A stretch of DNA of 64,000 nucleotides from Sagittula sp048553715 (GCF_048553715.1 NZ_JBLZNC010000008.1:1-64000); one strand, 5' to 3'. Positions 8,816-17,150 are shown, counted from the stretch's first letter. A program made the numbers and translations. Notes: generated from the letters alone by a model not told the origin.

Positions 8816-9193
8816 TTAATTGCGGCCAAGACTGGCGCGGATAATTCCAAGATTGCTGCGATAGATGGCCAAGGCGCGGTCATGTTGGCGCTTGGCCCCG
8901 ACGGCAAAGACCATCTCCTCCTCCAAAGAAACGGTGTTGCCATTGGGATCGACGGCGGCATGCCGCTCTATGGTGTCCACCGTACCTTCGGTCGATCCGT
9001 TCAGGTGACCAGCGCGGGTTGCGCGCTGCCCCATCATCGAAGACCGCAGGGTCGTAGAAAATTCGGGCACGGCTTTGGCGCGGTAACCCGGTGTATCTGC
9101 ATTTGCGATATTCTGCGCGCTCATCGCCTGCTGCATGCCAGCATGCCGCGCCATCGCCATCGCCGTTCTGAAGACGTCCAAATTCTGGAACAT
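8816..9193 (-). CDS. flgB: Proximal rod protein FlgB
   Basis: A 125-residue rod protein with MSAQNIANADTPGYRAKAVPEF near the N-terminus and AKRQHDRALAIYRSNLGIIRASLGRN at the end. It is the first gene of the nine-gene minus-strand operon flgB-flgC-fliE-fliQ-flgF-flgG-flgA-flgH-fliL. It is transcribed away from fliI across an 84-bp intergenic region. Confidence 0.96.
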   Translation of the reverse strand: MFQNLDVFRTAMAMARHAGMQQAMSAQNIANADTPGYRAKAVPEFSTTLRSSMMGQRATRAGHLNGSTEGTVDTIERHAAVDPNGNTVSLEEEMVFAVGAKRQHDRALAIYRSNLGIIRASLGRN

Positions 9194-9215
9194 CGGGGCT
9201 TCTCCCTCGATTGCC

Positions 9216-9253
9216 TAAATCAAGGCTTAACCGTGATTCCTTTAGAAACGGTT
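9216..9253. promoter_or_regulatory. flgB/fliI intergenic region: CtrA-like box and inverted repeat
   Basis: TAAA (9216-9219), seven bases, then TTAACC (9227-9232) is one mismatch from TTAA-N7-TTAA. It partly overlaps an inverted repeat AACCGT/ACGGTT (9229-9234 and 9248-9253). The site sits between divergent flgB and fliI, where a shared promoter control would be expected. CtrA binding is inference. Confidence 0.3.
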
Positions 9254-9277
9254 TGCAGAGGCTGAACGGAGCGCACG

Positions 9278-10639
9278 ATGGAAGATGATATCTCAGGGCT
9301 GCGGACACGGATTTCGCAAATGCAGCCGGTCCGTGCCGTCGGGCGTGTTCAGGCGGTCGACGGGACGACGATCTGGGTCCGCGGTCTGGCCCAGACTGCG
9401 GCAATCGGGGACCGTCTGCGCCTTTTGCATGGACATAACGTCTTGGGTGGCGAGGTGCTGCGCATCAAGGATGATCTTGTCGCGATGCTGCCCGATGAAG
9501 TCGCAGAGGGCGTGTCCCGCGGTGATCGTGTGGCCTTGCTCGGCGCGCCAACATTGGCCCCCTGCGATTCCTGGGTCGGGCGGGTCATAGATGCCTATGG
9601 CCGCCCGTTGGATGGCGCGCCGCTTGCGCCCGGCGACAAGGGCCGACCGTTCCGCGCAAGCCCCCCGCCAGCCGCCTCGCGCCGTCGATTGGGCGGACGG
9701 CTTGGCACTGGGCTGGCCGTGTTCGACACGCTTCTGCCGATCGTCCAAGGTCAGAGGATTGGTCTGTTTGCAGGGTCCGGCGTTGGGAAATCACGGCTGT
9801 TGGCCCAGTTTGCCCGAGGCATGGAGGCGGATATCGTTGTGCTGGCGCTGGTGGGCGAACGAGGCAGAGAGGTTCTTGATTTTGTGACCCAAGTGCTCGG
9901 CCCCGAAGGCATGGCGCGCAGTGTGGTCGTGGCCGCGACCTCGGATCGCTCACCTCTGGAACGCAGGCGCTGCCCTTTGGCGGCGATGACGATTGCCGAA
10001 CACTTCCGCGATCAGGGCAAACATGTGTTGTACTTGGCGGATTCAATCACACGCTTTGCCGAAGCGCATCGCGAGGTCGCGATAGCTTCTGGCGAATTGC
10101 CTGCTTTGCGCGGCCATCCCCCATCGGTTGCCCATCAAATCATGCGACTGGCCGAACGGGCCGGCCCGGGCATGCAAGGTGCGGGTGATATTACCGCCGT
10201 GTTCAGCGTTCTGGTCGCAGGTTCGGATATGGAGGAACCCATCGCAGACATCTTGCGCGGGGTTCTGGACGGGCATGTGGTTTTGGACCGCCAGATTGCC
10301 GAGCGCGGTCGCTTTCCCGCGATAGATTTGCTCCGGTCGGTTTCACGAAGCCTGCCGGATGCCGCGTCGGATGAAGAAAACGAGCTTATAGCGGGTGTAC
10401 GGATGCTGATGGGGGCCTATGCACGATCTGAAACCATGATCCGTGCCGGTCTTTACAAAGAAGGCGAAGATCCTCTTCTGGATCAAGCCGTCAGGGTATG
10501 GAGCGAGTTGGATGGGTTTCTGGCAGATGCATCGCCAAATGGTCCCGCAGAGGCATTTCAAAAGCTCGCTCTGCTCTTGCGGCGGTCGCATAACACGGCG
10601 CCACGAAAGTCGAGGTCGGGTCTCACGGCCAGCAGATGA
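9278..10639 (+). CDS. fliI: Flagellar export ATPase FliI
   Basis: A 453-residue member of the F1-beta-like FliI/YscN ATPase family. The Walker A motif GSGVGKS and the Walker B-like stretch HVLYLADSITRFAEAHREVA are present, as is the GxxPALRGHPPSV region. The C-terminal YKEGEDPLLDQAVRVWSELDGFL segment matches the family. It energises the export apparatus with FliH and FliJ; no fliH gene is recognisable here. It is divergent from flgB, and the sequence after its stop is IS debris. Confidence 0.97.
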   Translation: MEDDISGLRTRISQMQPVRAVGRVQAVDGTTIWVRGLAQTAAIGDRLRLLHGHNVLGGEVLRIKDDLVAMLPDEVAEGVSRGDRVALLGAPTLAPCDSWVGRVIDAYGRPLDGAPLAPGDKGRPFRASPPPAASRRRLGGRLGTGLAVFDTLLPIVQGQRIGLFAGSGVGKSRLLAQFARGMEADIVVLALVGERGREVLDFVTQVLGPEGMARSVVVAATSDRSPLERRRCPLAAMTIAEHFRDQGKHVLYLADSITRFAEAHREVAIASGELPALRGHPPSVAHQIMRLAERAGPGMQGAGDITAVFSVLVAGSDMEEPIADILRGVLDGHVVLDRQIAERGRFPAIDLLRSVSRSLPDAASDEENELIAGVRMLMGAYARSETMIRAGLYKEGEDPLLDQAVRVWSELDGFLADASPNGPAEAFQKLALLLRRSHNTAPRKSRSGLTASR

Positions 10640-10822
10640 CAAATGCCAAGAAGGTGAGCGTACGCAGACAAAAGGACCCTCGCGTATCTGTCGTATCGTG
10701 TCTTTTCACGCCGCCAGTCTTCGGATGAGATGGAGGACCGCATGATCGACCCCCTGAAATTCGGACACTGACGTAAGCTAAGATTTGCCGTCTGCTGATC
10801 TTCGACGAGGAGGTGATCAGAG

Positions 10823-11062
10823 ATGTCGAAACGGAAGAACCGCAGTCTCGAGTTCAGGGCCTAAGTTGCTTTGGAAACTTTTAAGGGCGAGCGCACTGTG
10901 GCTGAACGGACCGGCCAGTTTGGCGTCCACCCCACCATGATCCACAGATGGAACCGTGCGTTGCTTGAAGGGGCATCCGGCGTGTTTGAGCGTGGTGGCA
11001 AGAAGGCCCTAGAAAGAGACGAAGAGCAGATGAAAGAGCTGCACGCCAAAGGGCGAGACAGC
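10823..11062 (+). pseudogene. IS3 orfA remnant
   Basis: The frame from ATG 10823 encodes an IS3 helix-turn-helix orfA (HPTMIHRW, GASGVFERGGKKA, EEQMKELHAK) but has a TAA about 13 codons in, where the copy at 17819 has a Lys codon. The 3' end has been lost, and orfB-like sequence begins directly afterwards. Confidence 0.75.
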
Positions 11063-11063
11063 G

Positions 11064-11832
11064 ATGGACTTGGTGCTCATGCGCCAAAATTATGTACAAT
11101 TTCCCGAGACACCGTTCTATGGCGTTTGTCAAATGACCTGGCACCTACTCAATGAAGATCATCTACTGCCCGGCAGGGTATTGCGCAGCAAATTCCCCGA
11201 GAGGGTGGTGAACGAGAAGCGCATCCGTCGACTGATGCGGCGGATAGGTTTGATGCCGATTTACCAAAACCCAATACCAGCAAGGCGGCGAAAGGGCACA
11301 GACCCTATCCCTATCTGCGTCGTGGTTTGCGGGTTGACCGCCCCAATCTGGTATGGGCCGCCGACATCGCTGTTTGCCGATGCGTTAGGGGTTCCTATAT
11401 CTGGTCGCCATCATGGGCTGGCATACCCCTAAAGTGTTGGCCTGGCGCATCTCGAACACGTTGGAGGCGGACTTCCGCGTAGAAATACTGAATGAGGCCA
11501 TCGCCAGGTTTGGCCCGCCCGAGATCATGAACACCGATCAGGGCAGCCAGTTCACCAGTATGGATTGGGCTGCGTTTCTACGCGCCCACAAACCGGAACA
11601 TTCGATGAGCAGGGGAGGGAACTGCCATGATACTGCCGTTGCAGAGAGCCTCTTCAACCTGCTCAAGCGCGAGCGGATCCGGCGGCGGACATACCGCACA
11701 CGTGCAGAAGCAAGGCAGGATGTGTTCGACTCCATCGAAATGTTCTAGAATCCGAAACGCAAGCACGCGCATAACGGCATGCTGTCGCCGATAGAGTTCG
11801 AACGGCAACAAAAACTGAACAACCAAGGCGTC
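11064..11832 (+). pseudogene. IS3 orfB remnant with hairpin insertion
   Basis: Pieces in different frames give FPETPFYGVCQMTWHL, VNEKRIRRLMRRIGLMPIYQ, the DDE region (AWRISNTLEADFRVEILNEA, EIMNTDQGSQFTS) and a C-terminal part of another IS3 subgroup. A TAG replaces a codon at about 11746 (EMF-stop-NPKRKHAHNGMLS). The hairpin element at 11165-11205 interrupts the conserved RNxGYLVNEKR stretch. Confidence 0.75.
11165..11205 (-). repeat. 41-bp hairpin element, copy A
   Basis: Read on the minus strand it begins CCCTCTCGGGG, has a central stem-loop around TTTGCTGCGCAAT, and ends CCCTGCCGGGCAGT. The same outer arms occur in copies at 17295, 19121 and (partly) 19436. It interrupts the IS3 orfB reading between NED and VNEKR, so it was inserted into an existing transposase gene. 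Confidence 0.75.
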
Positions 11833-11853
11833 TAAGAGACGCGGGGCTATTCA

Positions 11854-12162
11854 GAGCGAACAGCGGCAAACTGGTTGAATTTTCAGCACAACCCCGCACC
11901 TTTCGCAGCCGGGTCCTGCGTTCAGGTTTATCTGGCTACCTTACACCGAGCCTCACCAGTCCAATTTTAGCTTAAATGCTACCGAGCCAACTCGTTCGCT
12001 TTAGCACTAAGTTAGCATTCAGGAGCTTAGGTAGCAGCGCACCTGCCACAGGTGGCGCAGCTCGGTTGAACGCCAGTCTGCACGCGTCAGAAAGACATCA
12101 GAGATGCCGTTCGCGGCCAAAGCAACCGGCGTAAAACGCCTTATGAACAGCAAGGACAAAAC
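11854..12162 (+). promoter_or_regulatory. fliC leader region with hairpins
   Basis: About 310 bp without a gene. Near the start codon are a hairpin around CACCTG-CCA-CAGGTG (about 12039-12053, extendable by GCGC on both sides) and a second one, GGCGTAAAACGCC (12128-12140), just before the AAGGA ribosome site at 12152. TTAG-N7-TTAG at 12001-12015 is a weak CtrA-like match. In Caulobacter FlbT acts on the flagellin mRNA leader, and flbT is two genes downstream, so a role of these hairpins in translation control is possible but unproven. I see no clear sigma-28 or sigma-54 promoter. Confidence 0.35.
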
Positions 12163-13440
12163 ATGTCTAGCATCCTGACGAATAATGGCGCCATGGTGGC
12201 GCTGCAGACCTTGAAAACGATCAACTCACGTCTCGCGGAAACGCAACAGGAAATCTCTACCGGGAAGTCCGTGGCTACCGCAAAAGATAATTCTGCAGTA
12301 TGGGCTATCTCCAAAGTAATGGAGGCAGACGTCAAAGGCTTTCAGGCGATTTCGGATAGCTTGAACCTTGGCCAGTCGACCGTAGCTGTTGCTCGGCAAG
12401 CAGCCGAAACCGTCTCAGAGCTTTTGACCGATATCAAAGGCAAAATCGTATCGGCCCAAGAAGAGAATGTGGACCGAGAGAAAATTCAGGCAGATATTTC
12501 TGCCTTACGTGACCAGATTTCCGCGGTCGTAGGCGCCGCACAGTTTAACGGCCTGAACCTGCTTTCCAATGTGTCTTTGACCATTGGATCCGGGGAAATT
12601 AATATCCTCTCCTCTCTAGACCGGTCAGGAGATGGCGTTTCCGCGTCCGACATTACAGTTAGAAAACAAGACCTTTCTTTCCAGGAACAAGTTTTGGGCA
12701 CAACTGCGGTTGCGACGCTGGCAGATTATGTAACGGGCACCCCCGCAGCGATAACCGGCGCTGACACAAGCGCCGCTCGCACACTGACGTTTATGGGCGG
12801 TGTTGTGGAAGCCGGTATTGGGTATCAGGTGACCCTGAGCACACCAGTCGGAAACGCTAGTGTGGGTGATGGTGGCGGTGACTTCTCGCCATCCGCCGGT
12901 GTCTATGAATACGTGGCACGCGACGGTGATACGGCTCAAGATGTAGCAACTGAGTTGGCCAAGCTTATCAACAACGGCCAGGCCGATACGGTAACCGCAT
13001 CGGTGAATTCCGCGAATGCGGCTGGTGACACAGGGCTTGAATTTTCTTTCACCGATTCGACGGATGGTGTGACATTTGCATTTGCCGCGTATCAATCGAC
13101 TGATGCGGTCGTCGGCGGTGGGCTTTCCCAACTTGCGAACATTGACGTGACGTCCCAGGACGGTGCCGATTCCGCCTTACTTGCGGTTGAGGGCTTGATT
13201 GATGTCGCGATCGACGCTGGCGCTGCGTTTGGTTCTGGTCAAGGGAGGATCGAGACGCAGCTAGACTTTGTATCAGGGCTTACCGACGCTTTGAAGTCGG
13301 GTATTGGTACATTAGTCGATGCCGACATGGAAGAAGCTTCGGCGCGTCTGCAGGCTATTCAGGTACAGCAACAGCTAGGTGTTCAAGCGCTTTCGATTGC
13401 AAATCAGGCCCCACAGTCGCTTCTGTCTCTGTTCCAATAA
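12163..13440 (+). CDS. fliC: Flagellin
   Basis: A 425-residue flagellin. The conserved N-terminal D0/D1 helices (SSILTNNGAMVALQTLKTINSRL, QQEISTGKSVATAKDNSAVWAISKVME) and the C-terminal D1/D0 helix (QLDFVSGLTDALKSGIGTLVDADMEEASARLQAIQVQQQLGVQALSIANQAPQSLLSLFQ) frame a variable middle (about residues 170-330), so the filament subunit looks complete. The start is ATG 12163 with an AAGGA ribosome site. A strong hairpin follows the stop. flaF and flbT follow on the same strand and probably regulate its mRNA. IS debris lies upstream but the gene is intact. Confidence 0.97.
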   Translation: MSSILTNNGAMVALQTLKTINSRLAETQQEISTGKSVATAKDNSAVWAISKVMEADVKGFQAISDSLNLGQSTVAVARQAAETVSELLTDIKGKIVSAQEENVDREKIQADISALRDQISAVVGAAQFNGLNLLSNVSLTIGSGEINILSSLDRSGDGVSASDITVRKQDLSFQEQVLGTTAVATLADYVTGTPAAITGADTSAARTLTFMGGVVEAGIGYQVTLSTPVGNASVGDGGGDFSPSAGVYEYVARDGDTAQDVATELAKLINNGQADTVTASVNSANAAGDTGLEFSFTDSTDGVTFAFAAYQSTDAVVGGGLSQLANIDVTSQDGADSALLAVEGLIDVAIDAGAAFGSGQGRIETQLDFVSGLTDALKSGIGTLVDADMEEASARLQAIQVQQQLGVQALSIANQAPQSLLSLFQ

Positions 13441-13453
13441 GGTAAGTCTTCAG

Positions 13454-13473
13454 GGGGCCACTAAAGTGGCCCC
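13454..13473 (+). terminator. Hairpin after fliC
   Basis: A perfect 8-bp stem, GGGGCCAC / GTGGCCCC, with a TAAA loop starts 13 bp after the fliC stop. There is no T-run, so it may attenuate or protect the mRNA end rather than act as a full terminator. Confidence 0.6.
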
Positions 13474-13511
13474 TATCCCACCCTAACAAATTGCCAACCG
13501 AAGGTTTTCCC

Positions 13512-13889
13512 GTGAACGCTCAATCTCAAGCGCTTAAGGCTTATGCTCAGAATGCCAAAACCACGCAGACACCTCGGGGTACTGAGTACGACCTATTTGC
13601 CCGTGTCACCTATCGGATAAAACATGCCGCAGAGGGTGGACCTTTGGACTATCCGAAACTCGTCAAAGCTCTTTCCGACAATCAGAAGCTTTGGACTGCG
13701 TTAGCTATCGACGTTGCTGATGAGCGGAACCAGCTACCGCAGAACTTACGTGCGCAGATATTCTATCTATCAGAATTTGTCCAACAACAGACATCTAAAG
13801 TACTGACGCGCAAAGGCAGAATAACTCCACTCCTTGAGGTGAATTCAGCCATTCTAAAGGGACTAAGCAGGCAAGGATCTAAAACATGA
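13512..13889 (+). CDS. flaF: Flagellin biosynthesis regulator FlaF
   Basis: A 125-residue FlaF family protein: the start VNAQSQALKAYAQ, ARVTYRIKHAAE, LVKALSDNQKLWTALAIDVADERNQLPQNLRAQIFYLSEFVQQQTSKVL are the usual helices. GTG 13512 is chosen because GAAGG lies 8 bp upstream and the protein then begins as FlaF does; a TTG at 13491 is less likely. FlaF is needed for flagellin production and works opposite to FlbT. Its stop overlaps the flbT start by 4 bp. Confidence 0.92.
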   Translation: MNAQSQALKAYAQNAKTTQTPRGTEYDLFARVTYRIKHAAEGGPLDYPKLVKALSDNQKLWTALAIDVADERNQLPQNLRAQIFYLSEFVQQQTSKVLTRKGRITPLLEVNSAILKGLSRQGSKT

Positions 13890-14296
13890 GTGGACTGGTT
13901 CTAAAACTTGGACCCCGGGAGAGGGTCCTGATCAACGGTGCAGTGATTGAAAATGGTGACAAGCGGAGTAGGCTTTCTATTGTCACGCCAAATGCGAACG
14001 TACTCCGCCTTCGCGACGCCATCCATCCGGACGAAGCTAAGACGCCAATTCGACGTCTTTGTTACAATGCCCAGCTCATCCTAACTGGAGATTTGGATCC
14101 GGACAGTGCCAAATCTAATCTACTTCCTCGGATAGAGGAGATAAGCCATATTCTTGTTGATCCTGATAGCCGTCGACTACTAACGCAGGCAACAGAATAT
14201 CTACTGCATGATCAGTTTTATCAATGCCTAAAATCGCTTCGCGCGCTCATTCCGCGTGAAGATAGAATTTTAGCAAGGGGGAAAAATATACTATGA
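13886..14296 (+). CDS. flbT: Flagellin mRNA regulator FlbT
   Basis: A 136-residue FlbT family protein (MSGLVLKLGPRERVLINGAVIENGDKRSRLSI...RRLCYNAQLILTGDLDP...LHDQFYQCLKSLRALIPRED). FlbT binds the flagellin transcript leader and promotes its turnover when the hook is unfinished. It is translationally coupled to flaF (ATGA) and to the DUF1217 gene behind it (ATGA), giving a tight trio after fliC. Confidence 0.94.
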   Translation: MSGLVLKLGPRERVLINGAVIENGDKRSRLSIVTPNANVLRLRDAIHPDEAKTPIRRLCYNAQLILTGDLDPDSAKSNLLPRIEEISHILVDPDSRRLLTQATEYLLHDQFYQCLKSLRALIPREDRILARGKNIL

Positions 14297-15489
14297 TCAC
14301 CCCAATGATTCCAGCAACTGGTTTGATCGGTTGGAAATTGCTACAAAACACTATTACTGATCAGCGGAATGCATTCAATTCCAGCACTACGATAGCGCGC
14401 GATACAAAGTATTTTCAGGATAAAATTTCGGAGATATCTTCAGGCGAAGAATTGGTGGAGGATCGTGCGCTTCTGCGTGTTGCTCTGACTGCGTTTGGTC
14501 TAGGAGATGAAATAAATAATACATATCTTTTGAAGACGGTTTTGCAAGAGGGTACCCAAGACGAAAACTCACTTGCAAACAGGCTTGGTGATAGTCGTTA
14601 TATCGCCTTAGCAGATGCATTCAATTTTGAGAATATAGAAGATACACCCGTTAAAAATGACGGGTTCGCCGATGAAATTATTGAGGGTTACAGAAACACC
14701 ATTTTATCAGACCTCTCCGACCTACTCGCGACTGATGAATATGTTAACAATCCGGTTGCCGCTGCCACATTGCGAACGAGTGCTTTGGAAGCAATGGAAG
14801 AGAAAGTTTCCTATTTTCAAAGCAATATATCTGAAGCGATTACCGCAGACAAACTTCTCGAAGATAAAGACCTGCTGAAAGTGGCCTTGGCGGCTTTTGG
14901 CGTCGAGGAACGACTGAATTCCACAAGTATAATCAAAAGAGCCCTTCTCGAAGACCCTGCCGATGATAATTCTTTGGTGAACCTTATTGGCGATAGCGGT
15001 CTAGCCAAGCTGTCCGAAAAATTTGGGTATTATTTACCCGGTGATCGAAAGAATCAAAATGACGAATTTTCGACGAACATAGTTGAAAGCTATCGATGGC
15101 AACTATTTGAAAATGAAGTATATAATATTGATCCATCAATCGGAACCGCCCTTAGTTTTCAGCGCGGCGCCCCGGCATTGGCCGCTTTGGAAGGTAGTGA
15201 CAACACCAAATGGTATAGTGTGCTCGGCGATACGATGATGAGAGAGGTGTTCGAAACTGCCCTTGGCCTGCCGGAAGGGTTCAGTCAGATAGACATAGAC
15301 AAACAACTAACAATTATAAAGGAAAAATCAGAAGATAAGTTCGGAATCGTGTCATTTTCAGATATTGAAGACCCACGCAACCTAGACAAAATAATTCGAT
15401 TATATCTGCTTCAGAATGAAGTTCAATCGAATAACTCTTTGGGATCTCACCAAGTAGCTTTGACACTCCTCTCATCAGTCAATTCCTAG
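14293..15489 (+). CDS. DUF1217 flagellar-cluster protein with two repeats
   Basis: This 398-residue protein matches the DUF1217 family seen in alphaproteobacterial flagellar clusters; its role is not known to me. The sequence contains two copies of a ~75-residue unit. The first begins YFQDKISEISSGEELVEDRALLRVALTAFG at about residue 37, the second YFQSNISEAITADKLLEDKDLLKVALAAFG at about 175. Each is followed by LLxxxLxE...D..SL.N..GDS. Its ATG overlaps the flbT stop by 4 bp, so it is made with the flagellin regulators. No signal peptide is visible. The gene looks markedly AT-rich. Confidence 0.8.
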   Translation: MITPMIPATGLIGWKLLQNTITDQRNAFNSSTTIARDTKYFQDKISEISSGEELVEDRALLRVALTAFGLGDEINNTYLLKTVLQEGTQDENSLANRLGDSRYIALADAFNFENIEDTPVKNDGFADEIIEGYRNTILSDLSDLLATDEYVNNPVAAATLRTSALEAMEEKVSYFQSNISEAITADKLLEDKDLLKVALAAFGVEERLNSTSIIKRALLEDPADDNSLVNLIGDSGLAKLSEKFGYYLPGDRKNQNDEFSTNIVESYRWQLFENEVYNIDPSIGTALSFQRGAPALAALEGSDNTKWYSVLGDTMMREVFETALGLPEGFSQIDIDKQLTIIKEKSEDKFGIVSFSDIEDPRNLDKIIRLYLLQNEVQSNNSLGSHQVALTLLSSVNS

Positions 15490-15628
15490 GTGTTTTATCC
15501 CAGGGTTTGATGGTGTGATCCTGACGTTAGAATGGAAAGAAGCCTTATGGGTGACCTTCCCCCTGCCGGTCCCTCATTCATAACAAGAGTCTGCAGGTTG
15601 GTGCTGTGCTACCGGAAGTGTCCCCGCT
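15490..15628. other. Unassigned debris before IS3 element
   Basis: About 140 bp between the DUF1217 stop and the IS3 end. It holds no gene I can support; short open frames here have no recognisable family. It may be a leftover of another insertion. Confidence 0.3.
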
Positions 15629-16695
15629 TGGGGTTAGATTTTCCGCCGTTTTATCACACAGACGGGCTGGATGCGTCTGGCAATTTCATGAGCGCCGCTG
15701 GGACGTTGTTCCCGATTGCGCTGTGCGGTCTTTCTTCGTTGTAGTCTCTACGCCAAGCCTCCAACTTTTCGGCCGTATCTTCAAGGCCCATGAACCAATG
15801 AGCGTTCAGGCATTCGGACCGGAGCTTGCCTTTGAACGCTTCGATGTAGGCATTATCGGTCGGCTTTCCCGGCCTTGAGAAGTCGAGCGTGACGTTCCGT
15901 TGGTAAGCCCAAAGGTCCATGTCACGAGAGACAAATTCGCTGCCATTATCGACCCTAATGGTCTTGGGATAGCCGGTCTTGCGGCAGACACGGTCCAAAG
16001 TCGCGACGACATCTTCGCCCTTGTAGCTGAACCGGGCGTCCAGCACGGGAACGTAGCGGGAGAATGTGTCGACGACTGTCAGGATGCGTATCTTGCGACC
16101 TGTGGCCAGCTGATCATGCACGAAGTCCATTGCCCAAACATCATTCGGATTCACGGCCTCTTTGCGGTCTTCGCGAAGCTTTGCCTTCACACGGCGTTTT
16201 GGGGTTTTATTGCGCAACTGCATGCCCAACTCCTTGTAAACACGATACGTCTTCTTCGCGTTGATCTCCCATCCCTCCCGGAGCAGAAGCACATGGACGC
16301 GCCGATAGCCAAACCGCACACGTGTCTCACAAATTTCCTTGATCCGCTGTTCTAATGCGGCCTGGTCGCGTCGACGAAACTTGTACCGATATGTCCGCGG
16401 ATCAAACCGGATAAGCCCACAGGCCCTCCGGATCGATACCCGCCAATCAGCTCTGATCTCGTCTTCCAGCTCACGCAGCTTTTTCAAATCCGTCGGCAAC
16501 ATCCCGGCGTACTTCTTCTTCCAATTGAAGTAAGTCGCCTGGCTGATCCCAGCCTTCCGACAAATCTCAGCAACAGGTGTTCCTTCGTCGCCCTGTTTGA
16601 TGATGAACGCTTTCTGCGCGTCCGTGAATTTGGATGCTTTCATCGCAATCCGCTCCTCTCCCAGCCAAGAGAAATCTAGCGGAAAACTCTAGCCA
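15629..16695 (-). mobile_element. IS3-family element, internally deleted
   Basis: Imperfect terminal inverted repeats flank a single transposase frame. The left end begins TGGGGTTAGATTTTCCGCC; the right end, read inward, begins TGGCTAGAGTTTTCCGC. No target duplication is evident. Its right end abuts IS110-type sequence whose N-terminal part is missing, so it landed in or recombined with that element. Confidence 0.8.
15654..16643 (-). pseudogene. IS3 transposase, orfA-orfB fused by deletion
   Basis: A continuous 329-residue frame. Residues 1-~63 are IS3 orfA (MKASKFTDAQKAFIIKQGDEGTPVAEICRKAG...NWKKKYAGMLP). From about residue 64 (IRADWRVSIRRACG) it is orfB with the DDE residues in AMDFVHDQ, RVDNGSEFVS and AYIEAFKGKLRSEC. 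Normal members have orfA and orfB in different frames joined by programmed frameshifting, with a leucine-zipper region between. That zipper region (about 40 codons) is missing here, and the deletion has put both parts in frame. Activity is doubtful because the zipper mediates multimerisation. Confidence 0.8.
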
Positions 16696-16969
16696 GAAAC
16701 GAGGACGTTTTCAGGGCTCACAGCACAGACGAGGCCACGGACCTGCCATACCCGGTTCGGGAGATGGAAACAATTTACCTTAGCCAAATCGCGCGGCTCA
16801 CCGAGGTGATCGAACGGATAGCGGACGAACTCGAGACGGCATCGAAGACAGATGCACAGCTGCGAAGATTGTGTACCATACCCGGGATCGGCCCGGTCAC
16901 CGCTGGCGCGGTCTCGGCGTTCGCCCGGGACCTCGACACATTTGATAGCGGGCGAAACTTGTTCGTCGG

Positions 16970-16994
16970 GAAAACTGTCCCCCAGACAGTTTTC
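16970..16994. repeat. Perfect 10-bp-stem palindrome in IS110 remnant
   Basis: GAAAACTGTC (16970-16979), loop CCCCA, GACAGTTTTC (16985-16994). It is the core of an insertion of roughly 48 bp between the IS110 codons for GRN and WLGLVP, bringing in an in-frame TGA. Confidence 0.8.
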
Positions 16995-17119
16995 TGACCC
17001 TCCTTACCGTGGCTCGGCTTGGTCCCCCGGCAGAGGTCTACCGGGGGCAAGATCAAGCTGGGTTCGGTCGAGCCAAAATGGGCCAGACCGACATCCGCCG
17101 CCTTCTGATTGTTGGCGCG

Positions 17120-17150
17120 TCGTGCCGTAGGCACGCCTTCGGCGTGACGA
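17120..17150. repeat. Double-hairpin palindrome inserted in frame in IS110 remnant
   Basis: CGTGCC-GTA-GGCACG and CACGCC-TTC-GGCGTG overlap, bounded by TCGT and ACGA. The insertion separates the family-conserved LLIVGA and SVIRR and keeps the frame, adding about ten codons. Confidence 0.65.

Larger units (their letters stand above)
10743..11853 (+). mobile_element. Hybrid, degraded IS3-family element
   Basis: The left end (TGATCGACCCCCTGAAATTC) resembles the left end of the IS3 copy at 17739. An orfA with MSKRK...HPTMIHRWNRALLEGASGVFERGG follows, interrupted by a TAA. orfB is broken by frameshifts and by a 41-bp hairpin element at 11165-11205. After the GSQFTS motif (about 11540) the sequence changes to another IS3 subgroup (MDWAAFLRAHKPEHSMSR...LSPIEFERQQKLNNQGV) and ends in that subgroup's style (GCGGGGCTATTCA, about 11853). 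It therefore looks like a recombinant of two IS3 types. It is not capable of transposition. Confidence 0.8.

Noticed and set aside
15532..15878. Short plus-strand frames next to the IS3 element
   Set aside because: They overlap the IS end or lie in debris and match nothing recognisable.
16970..16994. Palindrome as a transcription terminator
   Set aside because: It lies inside a transposase coding region as part of an insertion and has no T-run after it.
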